Assembly: GCA_029237735.1 (NCBI GenBank)
Contig: JAQZBU010000070.1
Coordinates: forward strand, 1 to 34,914
From: Ramlibacter sp.
GTDB taxonomy: Bacteria > Pseudomonadota > Gammaproteobacteria > Burkholderiales > Burkholderiaceae_C
Reading direction: 5' to 3'
DNA length: 34,914 bases
Under the pieces are notes generated by a model. The model ran no database searches. It had not been told where the DNA came from and saw nothing but the letters and a program-made list of their open reading frames with translations. This document shows positions 1-8,787 of the stretch, piece by piece; the stretch's first letter is position 1; each line of letters opens with the position of its first letter. A program made the position numbers and the translations under genes.

Positions 1-566
1 TCGCTGGTGAACCCGTACTCTCGCGCGTAGATCTCTCCGTGCTGCATCACGACCCAGCCCATGTCGCCGGGCCGCGGGTCGCGCAGCACCACCGTTTGCG
101 TGGCCGCCTTCGACGGGGGCCCGAGCAATTGCTGCACCGTGTTCATGGCCGCGATCAACTTGGCGCGTGCGGGCGGCGCAAGTGTCGCGAGCAGGTCCGC
201 CGCCTCGTCGCGTGATTTCTGCTGCAGAGGCGCGAAAGCCGCATGGCCTCCCTCCGTGAGCTGGAGCAGGCTCTGCCGCGCGTCCGCGGGCGAGGGCGTC
301 CGCGCGAGCCATCCGCGCGCCTCGAAGCGGCGCAGGATGCGGCTCAAGTAGCCGGTGTCCAGCGTGAGGTCACGCCCCAGCTCGGTGGCGGTGGGCTGGT
401 CGCGGTGTGCAAGCTCGTACAGGACGCGCACCTCGGTCAGGGACAACTCGCCGCCCAGGTACGGGTCCAGCACGCCGATGCGCTGGGTGTAGAAGCGGTT
501 GAAGCCGCGCAGGGCCTTGACCTGCGCGGGCGCGACGGGGCCGGCGGGGGGGTTCATGCCTGACAT
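1..566 (-). CDS. MarR-family regulator fused to GNAT acetyltransferase (3' end outside window)
   Basis: About 188 codons are visible, reading leftward off the window edge. The first ~150 residues form a MarR winged helix: TATELGRDLTLDTGYLSRIL is the recognition helix-turn-helix and RRFEARGWL/TPSPADAR the wing. After a linker (PPSKAATQTVV) the frame continues into LRDPRPGDMGWVVMQHGEIY, the start of a GNAT acetyltransferase domain as in known MarR-GNAT fusions; the acetyl-CoA-binding part is outside the window. Two in-frame ATGs exist, at 566 and 557; neither has a strong Shine-Dalgarno. The gene follows the SDR gene by 31 bp on the same strand, and a 16-bp palindrome lies directly upstream, so autoregulation is likely (inference). 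The acetylation substrate is unknown. Confidence 0.88.
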   Translation of the reverse strand, partial: MSGMNPPAGPVAPAQVKALRGFNRFYTQRIGVLDPYLGGELSLTEVRVLYELAHRDQPTATELGRDLTLDTGYLSRILRRFEARGWLARTPSPADARQSLLQLTEGGHAAFAPLQQKSRDEAADLLATLAPPARAKLIAAMNTVQQLLGPPSKAATQTVVLRDPRPGDMGWVVMQHGEIYAREYGFTS

Positions 567-570
567 GGTC

Positions 571-586
571 AGGCAATTGGTTGCCT
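571..586. promoter_or_regulatory. MarR-type operator palindrome
   Basis: AGGCAATTGGTTGCCT is a perfect inverted repeat (6-bp arms AGGCAA/TTGCCT, 4-bp centre). It ends 5 bp before the upstream ATG of the MarR-GNAT gene. TTGCC/GGCAA half-sites spaced like this are typical of MarR-family autoregulatory operators. Binding would block transcription start or elongation into the regulator gene. Location and symmetry are seen directly; the bound protein is inferred. Confidence 0.6.
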
Positions 587-597
587 AAGTCAAGTAA

Positions 598-1347
598 TCA
601 GACCGTCATGCCGCCCGACACCTCGATCACCGCGCCGTTGATGTAGCTCGCCTCGTCGCTGGCCAGAAAGCAATAGACGTTGGCGATCTCCTCGGGCGTG
701 CCGAGGCGGTGCAGCGGCACGCGCTGCTTCATCTCGTCCAGCACCTTGTCGGGGATGGTGTCCAGGATGTGCGTCGTGACGAAACCGGGCGCCACCGCGT
801 TCACGCGCACGCCCTTGGGGCCCAGCTCGCGGCTCCAGGTCTTGGTGAAGCCGATCACGCCGAACTTGGCGGCGGCGTAGTTCGTCTGCCCGAAATTGCC
901 GTACAGGCCCACGACCGAACTGGCATTGAGGATCACGCCTTTGCCCTGCTCCACCATGGTGTGCGAGACAGCCTGCGCGCAGTGGAAGACTCCGCGCAGG
1001 TTGACGTCGATCACGCGGTCGAACTGCTCGATCGTCATCTTCTGCAGACGCGCGTCCTGCGTGATGCCGGCGTTGTTCACCAGCACATCGATGCGCCCGA
1101 ACCGCTGGCTCACCTGCGCCGTCGCGGCGTCCACCATTTCGCGCTGGGTGACGTCCACCACCCAGCCGGCCGCCTGCGCGCCGGCTTCGCTGCACTGGCG
1201 GACTGCCAGGTCAATGGCGGACTGGGTGATGTCCCAAACGGCGACTGTCGCGCCTTCGCGTGCGAATTTCAGCGCGGTGGCCAGGCCAATGCCCTGGGCG
1301 GCGCCGGTGATGATGCAGACCTTGTCCTGGAGGCGTTTGGATGTCAT
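598..1347 (-). CDS. SDR-family NAD(P)-dependent oxidoreductase, FabG/PhaB-like
   Basis: 249-residue classical short-chain dehydrogenase/reductase. Visible motifs: cofactor-binding TGAAQGIG at residues 14-21, NNAG at 91-94, catalytic serine in NASS at 141-144, and Y157 with K161 in YAAAK. The overall sequence resembles 3-oxoacyl-ACP or acetoacetyl-CoA reductases, and the gene lies downstream of thiolase, hydratase/dehydrogenase and aldehyde dehydrogenase genes on the same strand, so a 3-ketoacyl-CoA or hydroxy-acyl substrate is plausible (inference). The start was set at [10 protein letters not shown], which matches normal family N-termini; the open frame continues 14 codons further upstream but that segment has no SDR character. 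An 81-bp gap separates it from the aldehyde dehydrogenase gene. Confidence 0.9.
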   Translation of the reverse strand: MTSKRLQDKVCIITGAAQGIGLATALKFAREGATVAVWDITQSAIDLAVRQCSEAGAQAAGWVVDVTQREMVDAATAQVSQRFGRIDVLVNNAGITQDARLQKMTIEQFDRVIDVNLRGVFHCAQAVSHTMVEQGKGVILNASSVVGLYGNFGQTNYAAAKFGVIGFTKTWSRELGPKGVRVNAVAPGFVTTHILDTIPDKVLDEMKQRVPLHRLGTPEEIANVYCFLASDEASYINGAVIEVSGGMTV

Positions 1348-1428
1348 GGGGATGTTATGGCTGAGCTGGAACAGCCGCAAACATACCATGCAGCTCAGCC
1401 GTGGCCGTTGCGCATGCGCAAGCCGGCT

Positions 1429-2850
1429 TCAGAGCAGGCGTTTGATCGTGCGAATCAGGGAATTCACGAGCTTGCCGTAAGGCGGCCGCAGCAGCCAGGT
1501 GCCGGAGAGCCGCGACTGTTCGAACACCGGCTTCTCCTTGGAGAAAACGCGGAATCCGTATTCGCCGTGGTAGGCGCCCGAGCCGCTGTCGCCCACGCCG
1601 CCGAACGGCAGGTTCTCCTGTGCGAGGTGGAGCAGCACGTCGTTGACGGTGACGCCCCCGGAAACGGTTTCGCGCAGCACCCGTTCCTGGTTGGCGCGGT
1701 CGCGGCCGAACCAGTACAGGGCCAGCGGCCGGGCCCGCGCATTCACGAAGGCAATCGCTTCGTCCATGGTGCCGTAGCCCATCACCGGCAGCAGGGGGCC
1801 AAAGATCTCCTCCCGCATGACGGCCATGGAGTCGTCCACTCCCACCAGAATCGCCGGGCGCATCTTGCGGCTGACGGGATCATCAGGCGCACCGCCGGGG
1901 TTGATGATCTGCACTTGAGCGCCGCTGCTGCGGGCATCGTCAGCCAGCGCCTGCAACCGAGCGAAGTGGCGCTCGTTCACGATGCTGGTGTAGTCGGCGT
2001 TGCCCTCGAGCGTCGGATACATCTCCTCGACAGCTTGCGTGTAGGCCTGCATGAAATCCTGCAGCCGCGCGGCGGGCACCAGCGCGTAATCCGGGGCGAT
2101 GCAGGTCTGCCCGGCGTTGAACAGCTTGCCGGCCGCCAGCTTGCGCGCGGTGTCCAACAGGTCGGCGCTGTCGTCCACGATCGCGGGCGACTTCCCGCCC
2201 AGCTCCAGCGTGACGGGCGTGAGGTTGGCCGCTGCGGCCAGCGCCACCTGGCGTCCTACCGCCGTGGAACCGGTAAAGAACAGGTGGTTGAAGGGAAGCC
2301 GCACGAAGGCACGCCCGGTATCTGCATCGCCCGTGACGACTGTGAATTCATCCACGCTGAAGTGCCGCGCGACCAGGTCTGCCATCAGCTGCGAAAAACA
2401 CGGCGTGAGTTCGCTGGGCTTGAGCATCACGCGATTGCCGGCGGCCAGCGCGGCGATCGCGGGCACCAGCGCGAGCTGCAGGGGATAGTTCCACGGACTC
2501 ACGATGCCGGCCACGCCCAGCGGCTGGGGCAGGATCGAGCTCGAACCCGGCAGCGAATGAAAGGACGTACGGACGCGCCGCTGCTTCATCCAGCGACGCA
2601 GGTGCCTGCGCGCATGTGCCACGGCGGCCAGGACGATGATGACCTCTCCGATGACGGTCTCATGGTGTGAACGGTTGCCGAAGTCTGCGGAGATCGCTTC
2701 GGCGATGGGGTGCTCATGCTCCTCGACGAGACGCTTCAGCCGGACGAGCCGGTCCAGCCGCACGGCCTCGGACGGGAAGCTCTGCGCGGCGAATGCCTGT
2801 TGCTGCAGCGCAAAAAGAGCCTGCAGGTCCAAGGTGAGCGGGGCCGTCAT
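1429..2850 (-). CDS. Aldehyde dehydrogenase, coniferyl-aldehyde dehydrogenase type
   Basis: 473-residue member of the NAD(P)-dependent aldehyde dehydrogenase superfamily. Catalytic features are complete: SPWNYP at 118-123 including N121, FTGS at 192-195, the general-base glutamate in LELGGK (E216) and the nucleophile in GQTC (C250). The relatively short length, the IVSPWNYPLQL signature and a hydrophobic, basic C-terminus match CalB/coniferyl aldehyde dehydrogenases, which oxidise aromatic or long-chain aldehydes to acids. The start ATG lies 5 bp after the stop of the hydratase/dehydrogenase gene, implying cotranscription. In this context it probably oxidises an aldehyde feeding or leaving beta-oxidation of a phenylpropanoid or fatty substrate (inference). 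Confidence 0.9.
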   Translation of the reverse strand: MTAPLTLDLQALFALQQQAFAAQSFPSEAVRLDRLVRLKRLVEEHEHPIAEAISADFGNRSHHETVIGEVIIVLAAVAHARRHLRRWMKQRRVRTSFHSLPGSSSILPQPLGVAGIVSPWNYPLQLALVPAIAALAAGNRVMLKPSELTPCFSQLMADLVARHFSVDEFTVVTGDADTGRAFVRLPFNHLFFTGSTAVGRQVALAAAANLTPVTLELGGKSPAIVDDSADLLDTARKLAAGKLFNAGQTCIAPDYALVPAARLQDFMQAYTQAVEEMYPTLEGNADYTSIVNERHFARLQALADDARSSGAQVQIINPGGAPDDPVSRKMRPAILVGVDDSMAVMREEIFGPLLPVMGYGTMDEAIAFVNARARPLALYWFGRDRANQERVLRETVSGGVTVNDVLLHLAQENLPFGGVGDSGSGAYHGEYGFRVFSKEKPVFEQSRLSGTWLLRPPYGKLVNSLIRTIKRLL

Positions 2851-2855
2851 TTGCC

Positions 2856-5015
2856 TCACCAGACCGGCTGGTGCGATCGGATGGCGTCCTGCACCTTCGC
2901 CGTCAGGGCAAATCCCGGACCGTACATGTCTGCCAGTTGCGACGCGCGCGTGCAGAACGCATCGATCCCCACGCCGTAGATGAACTGCAGGGCACCGCCG
3001 GTCCATGCCGGGAAGCCGATGCCGAAGATCGAGCCGATGTTGGCGTCGTGCACAGTGGTGAGGACGCCTTCGGAGAGGCAACGTGCCGTCTCGACGGCCT
3101 GGCGGTACAGCAGGCGGTCCTTCAGGTCCTGCATGTCCCAGGTGATGCCTGGCCTCTCGAACAGGTTCTTGAGTTCCGGCCACAGGAATTTCTTCGCGCC
3201 TTTTTCGTCGGGATATTCGTAGAAGCCGGCACCAGCGGCGCGGCCATTGCGGTCAAATTCCTTGACCATGCGCTCGACGAGCAGCTCGCCGGGCGATGCG
3301 ATGTAGGTGCCGCCCTCGGCGCGGTAGTCGGCGCGCGTCTGGTCGAGCACGTGCACGGACAGCGACAGGGCGGTTTCATCCAGCACCGCGAGCGGGCCGA
3401 CGGGCATGCCGGCCTGGATGCCGGCCTGTTCCACCACGGCGGCAGGAAGTCCTTCGCCGATCATCGCGGCGCCTTCCATCACGAAGGTGCCGAACACGCG
3501 CGAAGTGAAGAAGCCGCGCGAATCGTTGACGACGATGGGGATCTTGCCGATCGCCTGCACGTAATCGAAGGCGCGGGCGACGGTCTCGTCGTCGGTCTGC
3601 TTGCCGCGGATGATCTCAACCAGCTTCATCTTGTCCACGGGGCTGAAGAAGTGGATGCCGACGAATTTTTCGGGCTTCGCGCTGGCTTTTGCCAGGCCCG
3701 TGATCGGCAGTGTGGACGTGTTGCTGGCAAAGAAGCCGCCCGCCGCGAGCATGGGCTCGGCCTCCTGGGTGACACGCGCCTTGAGTTCGCGGTTTTCGAA
3801 AACGGCTTCGATGATCAGGTCGCAGCCGCGCAGATCTTCCACCGACTCGGTGGGCGTGATGCGCGCGAGCAGCGCGGCCTGGTCATGCGGATTCATCCGC
3901 CCCTTTTCGACCCGAGGCTGCGTGATCTTGGTGCTGTAGCCCTTGCCGGCCTCCGCCTTCTCCATCGACACGTCCTTGAGGACCGTGGCGATGCCGCGGC
4001 TGGCCTGCGTGTACGCGATGCCGCCGCCCATCATGCCGGCGCCGAGGATGCCAACCTTCTGCGGTTTGTATCTCGGGATGTCCTTCGGCCGCGACTGCCC
4101 CGACTTGATCGCGTTCATGTTGAAGAAGAACGTGTTGATCATGTTCTTAGCCACCGGGCTCACGATCAGCTTGGCGAGGTAGCGCGATTCGATGCGCAGG
4201 GCGGTGTCGAAATCGACCTGCGCGCCTTCCACCATCGCGGCCAAGGCGTATTCGGGCGCGGGGTACAGGCCTCGCGTCTTCTGCTTGAGCACGGCCGGCG
4301 CCACGCTGAGCATGCCCGCGATTTTCGGGTTGCCAGGCGTACCACCGGGCATCTTGTAGTTCTTGTCGTCCCACGGCTGGTGCGCGGGCGCCGCGCTGCC
4401 GGCGTGCTTCTCGATCCACGCGAGCGCCGCCGGGCGCAGGGCTGCCGCGACAGGCACCAGCTCGTGTACCAGCCCGAGCTCGAGCGCCTCGCGGGGCGGG
4501 AACAATTTGCTCTCCAGGATGTAGGGCTGCGCGCCCATCAGCCCCAGCAGGCGCGTCATCTTGGTGATGCCGGATGCGCCGGGGATGAGGCCTAGCGTGA
4601 TCTCCGGCAGGCCGAACTGGATCTTCGGGTCGTCGACGGCCACGCGGTAGTGGCCCACCAGCGCCACCTCCCAGCCGCCGCCCAGCGCGGTGCCGTTCAG
4701 GCAGCTCACCACGGGCTTGCCAAGCGTCTCCAGCGTGCGAAAGCACCGCTTGGTCTCCTCGATCTCCCTGAACACCTGCGGCGCATCGGATGGCTTCAAC
4801 CGCATCGTGCCCTTCAGGTCCGCACCCGCGAAAAAGGTGGACTTGTTCGACGCGAGGAGGATGCCCTTGATGGCTTCCTTGTCTTTCACGACCTGGGCCG
4901 TGACCTCCGTCAAATCGCGTTGCCACTGCGCGCACATGGTGTTGACTTGCGAGCCCTCCTCGTCGAAGGTGATGGTGGCGATCCCGTCTTTCAGTTCGTA
5001 CTTGATTGTCTTCAT
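2856..5015 (-). CDS. Bifunctional enoyl-CoA hydratase / 3-hydroxyacyl-CoA dehydrogenase (FadB/FadJ-like)
   Basis: 719-residue two-domain beta-oxidation enzyme. The N-terminal crotonase domain (about 1-190) keeps the oxyanion-hole segment FFAGADLKG and both catalytic glutamates, E116 in GGGWEVAL and E138 in GLPEITLG. The dehydrogenase begins at about 320 with Rossmann motif GILGAGMMGGG (322-332) and carries catalytic H455 in IHFFSPV, followed by the C-terminal helical domain. It hydrates 2-enoyl-CoA and oxidises the L-3-hydroxy product; the adjacent thiolase completes the cycle. The start at MKTIKYELKDG was chosen because the alternative upstream ATG (5027) lies inside a palindromic repeat. 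No convincing Shine-Dalgarno precedes 5015, perhaps because the repeat occupies the leader. Confidence 0.93.
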   Translation of the reverse strand: MKTIKYELKDGIATITFDEEGSQVNTMCAQWQRDLTEVTAQVVKDKEAIKGILLASNKSTFFAGADLKGTMRLKPSDAPQVFREIEETKRCFRTLETLGKPVVSCLNGTALGGGWEVALVGHYRVAVDDPKIQFGLPEITLGLIPGASGITKMTRLLGLMGAQPYILESKLFPPREALELGLVHELVPVAAALRPAALAWIEKHAGSAAPAHQPWDDKNYKMPGGTPGNPKIAGMLSVAPAVLKQKTRGLYPAPEYALAAMVEGAQVDFDTALRIESRYLAKLIVSPVAKNMINTFFFNMNAIKSGQSRPKDIPRYKPQKVGILGAGMMGGGIAYTQASRGIATVLKDVSMEKAEAGKGYSTKITQPRVEKGRMNPHDQAALLARITPTESVEDLRGCDLIIEAVFENRELKARVTQEAEPMLAAGGFFASNTSTLPITGLAKASAKPEKFVGIHFFSPVDKMKLVEIIRGKQTDDETVARAFDYVQAIGKIPIVVNDSRGFFTSRVFGTFVMEGAAMIGEGLPAAVVEQAGIQAGMPVGPLAVLDETALSLSVHVLDQTRADYRAEGGTYIASPGELLVERMVKEFDRNGRAAGAGFYEYPDEKGAKKFLWPELKNLFERPGITWDMQDLKDRLLYRQAVETARCLSEGVLTTVHDANIGSIFGIGFPAWTGGALQFIYGVGIDAFCTRASQLADMYGPGFALTAKVQDAIRSHQPVW

Positions 5016-5020
5016 GAGGT

Positions 5021-5108
5021 TTGTCATTGCGGGCCCGACCCGCAATCCATGTTGGCGTGAGATATGTGGCGAAGCTGGAATGGATGCCGGATCGAGTCCG
5101 GCATGACG
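5021..5108. repeat. Two-hairpin palindromic repeat element, copy 1 (intergenic)
   Basis: The 95-bp gap between the thiolase and the hydratase/dehydrogenase genes is almost wholly a repeat element. Hairpin one has perfect 8-bp arms ATTGCGGG (5026-5033) and CCCGCAAT (5039-5046); hairpin two has 7-bp arms ATGCCGG (5084-5090) and CCGGCAT (5098-5104). The outer ends are TTGTCATT and ATGACGAG. The same architecture and nearly the same first hairpin occur in opposite orientation at 34157-34236. Such elements resemble REP/BIME-type or palindromic mobile repeats; no transposase is linked. Confidence 0.8.
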
Positions 5109-5110
5109 AG

Positions 5111-6316
5111 CTAGATTCTTTCGACGATCGTCGCGATGCCCATGCCGCCGCCCACGCACAGCGTGGCCAGCCCGTAGCGCAGCTTGCGGCGATGCAGCTC
5201 GTCGATCAGCGTGTTCAGGATCATCGCGCCCGTCGCGCCCAACGGATGGCCCATCGCGATCGCGCCACCATTGACGTTGACCTTCTCGTGCGGCACGCCC
5301 ATCTCGCGCATGAATTTCATCGGCACTGCTGCAAACGCCTCGTTGATCTCGAACAGGTCGATCTGGTCGATCGTCATGCCGGCTTTGGCGAGCGCCTTGC
5401 GCGCCGCGGGCATGGGGCCGGTCAGCATGATCGTCGGGTCGGCGCCGGACAGGGCTGCGGCGACGATGCGCGCACGCGGCTTGAAGCCGTGTGTCTTGCC
5501 TGCCGCCTCGCTGCCGATCAGCACCGCGGCGGCGCCGTCCACGATGCCCGACGAGTTGCCGGCGTGGTGCACGTGGTTGATGCGCTCGACCTGCGGGTAG
5601 CGGCTGATCGCCACCTGGTCGAAACCCATCGCGCCGAGCTGGTCGAACGCGGGCCTCAATCCCGCCAGCCCCTCCATCGTGGTGCGCGGCTTGATGAATT
5701 CATCCTCACCTAGGATGGTCTGGTCCAGGAAATCCTTCACCGGCACGATGGAGCCGGCGAAGAAGCCGCCTTCGCGTGCCTTGGCCGCCCGCATCTGGCT
5801 TTCCATCGCGAAGGCGTCGACATCCTCGCGCGAGAAACCCTCTAGCGTGGCGATGAGGTCCGCGCCGATGCCCTGCGGCACGAACGAGGTGGCGGAGTTC
5901 GTCTCCGGGTCCTGCGCCCAGGCGCCGCCGTCGGAGCCGATGGGCACGCGGCTCATGCTCTCCACGCCACCGGCGACCACCAGATCCTCCCAGCCGGAGC
6001 GCACCTTCTGCGCCGCCATGTTCACGGCCTCCAGGCCCGACGCGCAGAAGCGGTTCAGCTGCACGCCGGCGCAGCGATAGTCCCATCCGGCCTTCAGGGC
6101 GGCCACCTTGGCGATGACAGAGCCCTGCTCGCCGATGGGCGACACCACACCCATCACGACGTCGTCCACGCAGCCGGTGTCGAAATCGTTACGGCGCTGC
6201 AGCTCCGACAGCACGCCGGCCAGCAGGTTGACGGGCTTGACCTCGTGCAGGCTGCCGTCCTTCTTGCCCTTGCCGCGCGGGGTGCGGATGGCGTCGTAAA
6301 CATAGGCTTCGGTCAT
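5111..6316 (-). CDS. Acetyl-CoA C-acyltransferase (3-ketoacyl-CoA thiolase)
   Basis: 401-residue thiolase. The nucleophilic cysteine is C91 in [10 protein letters not shown]; the C-terminal catalytic pair is H357 in MGHPLGATG and C387 in LCVGGGMG. It cleaves 3-ketoacyl-CoA to acetyl-CoA and a shortened acyl-CoA, the last step of beta-oxidation, and is FadI/FadA-like rather than a biosynthetic acetoacetyl-CoA thiolase, judged by its operon with the hydratase/dehydrogenase. A good ribosome site (GGGAGA) lies about 8 bases before the ATG. It is the first gene of the minus-strand catabolic operon; the 170 bp upstream hold its promoter region. Confidence 0.95.
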   Translation of the reverse strand: MTEAYVYDAIRTPRGKGKKDGSLHEVKPVNLLAGVLSELQRRNDFDTGCVDDVVMGVVSPIGEQGSVIAKVAALKAGWDYRCAGVQLNRFCASGLEAVNMAAQKVRSGWEDLVVAGGVESMSRVPIGSDGGAWAQDPETNSATSFVPQGIGADLIATLEGFSREDVDAFAMESQMRAAKAREGGFFAGSIVPVKDFLDQTILGEDEFIKPRTTMEGLAGLRPAFDQLGAMGFDQVAISRYPQVERINHVHHAGNSSGIVDGAAAVLIGSEAAGKTHGFKPRARIVAAALSGADPTIMLTGPMPAARKALAKAGMTIDQIDLFEINEAFAAVPMKFMREMGVPHEKVNVNGGAIAMGHPLGATGAMILNTLIDELHRRKLRYGLATLCVGGGMGIATIVERI

Positions 6317-6488
6317 GGTGTTCTCCCGGCGGGCAGAGCGTAAAAAGCCAGTATATTCATTTCACCAAGCAATCGCTCTGTAAAAATAGGTGGGAATGCC
6401 CAACATCGATCTCATGCGCCGCCGGTGCAGCCGCCGTGGCGCGCATCGTCAAGCAGGCGATAAACAGCGCGGACAAAGCCTGAAAGGG
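6317..6488. promoter_or_regulatory. Promoter region of the thiolase operon
   Basis: A 172-bp gap between the stop of the reductase gene (6489) and the thiolase start. On the minus strand an AT-rich stretch contains TATACT (plus positions 6350-6355), a plausible -10 box about 35 bp before the thiolase ATG. No good -35 hexamer sits at normal spacing, so an activator may be needed (inference). No clear intrinsic terminator for the upstream reductase gene is visible. Confidence 0.3.
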
Positions 6489-7526
6489 TCAGACGTGGGC
6501 GGCCGGCGAGCGCAAGCCCCTGAGTGTGGCGACGGTATCGGCCACGCTCTGTTCCAGCGGGATGCGCTGGCTCCAGCCCAATTTCATTTTGGCCCGCTGG
6601 TTCGACATCGTCCACTCCTTGCCCTTGACGGCGGCGATGAATTCCGAACCGACGGTGCGCGGCGCGCCCAGCGTCTTGTGGTTGAGCCAGTCGAAAAATG
6701 GCCCCAGTGTCATGACGAAGTCCGGCAGGAGTTTCCCCGGTGGCGGTATCGACGGGTCGATGTCGTGCGCGAGCCGTCCGAGTTCCGCCAGAGTCGGCAG
6801 CTTGTCGTTGATGATGATGAAGCGGCCCGTGGCATCGCTTTCGGCCGCGCGGATGTGCCCGTCGGTCACATCCCGTATGTCCACCGCCGGGAAGTTGGCG
6901 TTGGGCGTGCCATTCTTCAGGCCTCCCACCATGATCGACTCGATCGCGTCGGTGCTCGATGTTCGGCGGGAGAAGCCGGGCCCGAGGATGGCCCCTGGCA
7001 GCACGGAAACCATGTTCACGCCATGTTCCTTCGCCAATTGCCATGCCTGCTGTTCGGCCACCGTCTTGGCCTGGTGATAAGGAACGGTGAACTCGCATCT
7101 CCAATCCTCCTCGGTGGTCGCGCGCCCCCCGCGCGGAACGAGCGGGATGGTCACCACGGAAGATGTGAGCACCATGCGAGGTATACGGTTGCGCGCCGCC
7201 GCCACGACCGCAGCGCGCGCCCCCTCGATGGCGTCGCGTCGCATGTCGTCGGCTTCCTGTTTGCTGGCGATGTAGTTCTTGTAGGTGGCGGCCACGTGGA
7301 AGAGGATGTCTACGCCTTTGCTCGCTTCGAGGAACTGGCGCTCGTCGCGCACATCCAGGCTGACCAACTCGATATCGTCCACCGGCAGCAATCGGGTTTT
7401 CGCGGGATCGTTGGCGTCCCGCACCGATGCACGGACACGGTAGCCGCGCTCGAGAAGTGCCTTCACCAGGTTATTGCCGACGTGACCGTTCGCACCCGTC
7501 ACGAAAACCTTCCGCGCATGCTGCAT
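6489..7526 (-). CDS. NAD-dependent epimerase/dehydratase-family reductase (dihydroflavonol-4-reductase-like)
   Basis: 345-residue extended SDR. The N-terminus has the Rossmann signature VTGANGHVGNNL, typical TGxxGxxG; a serine pair lies in VLTSSVVTIP and the catalytic YxxxK appears as YHQAK. After it comes the extended-SDR proline segment VLPGAILGPG. The closest general type is DFR/cinnamoyl-CoA-reductase-like NAD(P)-dependent oxidoreductases, often annotated as aldehyde or ketone reductases; the substrate is unknown. The start at MQHARKVFV is supported by GGGAG eight bases upstream; the open frame extends 28 codons farther but that would run into the divergent promoter region. It is divergent to the acyl-CoA dehydrogenase gene with 83 bp between starts. 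Confidence 0.85.
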   Translation of the reverse strand: MQHARKVFVTGANGHVGNNLVKALLERGYRVRASVRDANDPAKTRLLPVDDIELVSLDVRDERQFLEASKGVDILFHVAATYKNYIASKQEADDMRRDAIEGARAAVVAAARNRIPRMVLTSSVVTIPLVPRGGRATTEEDWRCEFTVPYHQAKTVAEQQAWQLAKEHGVNMVSVLPGAILGPGFSRRTSSTDAIESIMVGGLKNGTPNANFPAVDIRDVTDGHIRAAESDATGRFIIINDKLPTLAELGRLAHDIDPSIPPPGKLLPDFVMTLGPFFDWLNHKTLGAPRTVGSEFIAAVKGKEWTMSNQRAKMKLGWSQRIPLEQSVADTVATLRGLRSPAAHV

Positions 7527-7609
7527 GATGAACTCCCGGGGCAGAGAAGGGAGTTCGAATTTAGCGAAATCCCCACGCTTTGGAAACCACCCGAACAAAA
7601 GACAAGCCA

Positions 7610-8773
7610 ATGATCGAACGCACCCTCTTCAATGCCGAGCATGAGTCTTTCCGCGACAGCTTCCGCCGCTTCGTCGACAAGGAGATCGCGCCCTATCACG
7701 AAGCCTGGGAAGAGCAAGGCTATGTGGACCGCGCCGTGTGGAACAAGGCGGGGGAGAACGGCTTCCTGTGCGCGACACTGCCTGAGGAATTCGGCGGCTC
7801 GGGTGCGGACAAGCTCTATTCTGTCATCCAGATGGAAGAACTGGCACGCGGCGGCTTCAGCGGCATCGGTTACGGCCTGCACAGCGAAATCGTTGCGCCT
7901 TACATCCTGCACTACGGCACGGTGGAGCAGAAGCAGAAGTACCTGCCGAAGCTGGCCAGCGGCGAGATGATCGGCGCGATCGCGATGAGCGAACCTGCTG
8001 CGGGCAGTGACCTGCAGGGCGTGAGGAGCACCGCCATTCAGCAGGCCGATGGCAGCTACCTGCTGAACGGCAGCAAGACCTTCATCACCAACGGTTGGCA
8101 CGCCGACCTCGTCATCGTCGTGGCCAAGACGGATCCCTCGGCCGGTGCGAAAGGCACCAGCCTGCTTCTGGTCGAACGCGGCATGAAGGGCTTCGAGCAC
8201 GGCAAGCGCCTGAAAAAGCTGGGCCTGAAGGCGCAGGACACGGCCGAGCTTTTTTTCGACAATGTGCGCGTGCCGGCCGAAAACCTGCTGGGCGGCGAGG
8301 CGCTGCGCAACAAGGGCTTCATCTGCCTGATGGAGCAACTCCCCTGGGAGCGTATCCAGATCGCGGTGACGGCCGTTGCCTCTTCACAGGCCGCCATCGA
8401 CTGGACCGTGCAATACACGAAGGACCGCAAGGTCTTCGGCCAGCCTGTGGCGTCCTATCAGAACACGCGCTACACACTCGCCGAACTGCAGACCGAAGTG
8501 CAGATCGCGCGCGTGTTCGTCGACAAGTGCCTGGAACTGGTCTGCCAGGACAGGCTCGACACCGCCACCGCCAGCATGGCCAAGTACTGGACCACCGATC
8601 TGCAGTGCAAGGTGATGGACGAATGCGTCCAGCTGCACGGCGGCTACGGCTACATGTGGGAATATCCGATCACCCGCGCTTATGCGGACGCGCGCGTGCA
8701 GCGCATCTATGGCGGCACCAACGAGATCATGAAGGAAGTGATCACGAGGGCGATGGGGCTGGGCGCGAAGTGA
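7610..8773 (+). CDS. Acyl-CoA dehydrogenase (LCAD/isovaleryl-type)
   Basis: 387-residue FAD flavoprotein of the acyl-CoA dehydrogenase family. FAD/substrate motifs are present: AMSEPAAGSD near 125-134, GSKTFITNG near 155-162, and the C-terminal signature GGYGYMWEYPI followed by YGGTNEIM. The position that holds the catalytic glutamate in MCAD (YEGT) is a glycine here (YGGT). Instead E247 in LPWERIQIA aligns with the catalytic base of long-chain and isovaleryl-CoA dehydrogenases, so this enzyme is probably of that subgroup (inference from family knowledge). It would supply 2-enoyl-CoA to the nearby hydratase/dehydrogenase. The start was set at MIERTLFNAEH; the ribosome site is weak. Confidence 0.93.
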   Translation: MIERTLFNAEHESFRDSFRRFVDKEIAPYHEAWEEQGYVDRAVWNKAGENGFLCATLPEEFGGSGADKLYSVIQMEELARGGFSGIGYGLHSEIVAPYILHYGTVEQKQKYLPKLASGEMIGAIAMSEPAAGSDLQGVRSTAIQQADGSYLLNGSKTFITNGWHADLVIVVAKTDPSAGAKGTSLLLVERGMKGFEHGKRLKKLGLKAQDTAELFFDNVRVPAENLLGGEALRNKGFICLMEQLPWERIQIAVTAVASSQAAIDWTVQYTKDRKVFGQPVASYQNTRYTLAELQTEVQIARVFVDKCLELVCQDRLDTATASMAKYWTTDLQCKVMDECVQLHGGYGYMWEYPITRAYADARVQRIYGGTNEIMKEVITRAMGLGAK

Positions 8774-8787
8774 GTCTGTCTATCGCG

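Noticed and set aside
709..2670. 653-codon open frame on the plus strand
   Set aside because: It is antisense to the SDR and aldehyde dehydrogenase genes, whose catalytic motifs are clear. The sequence is rich in His, Gln and Arg and matches no family; long antisense frames are a by-product of high GC codon use.
2871..4595. 574-codon open frame on the plus strand
   Set aside because: Antisense to the hydratase/dehydrogenase; no domain motifs, composition typical of shadow frames.
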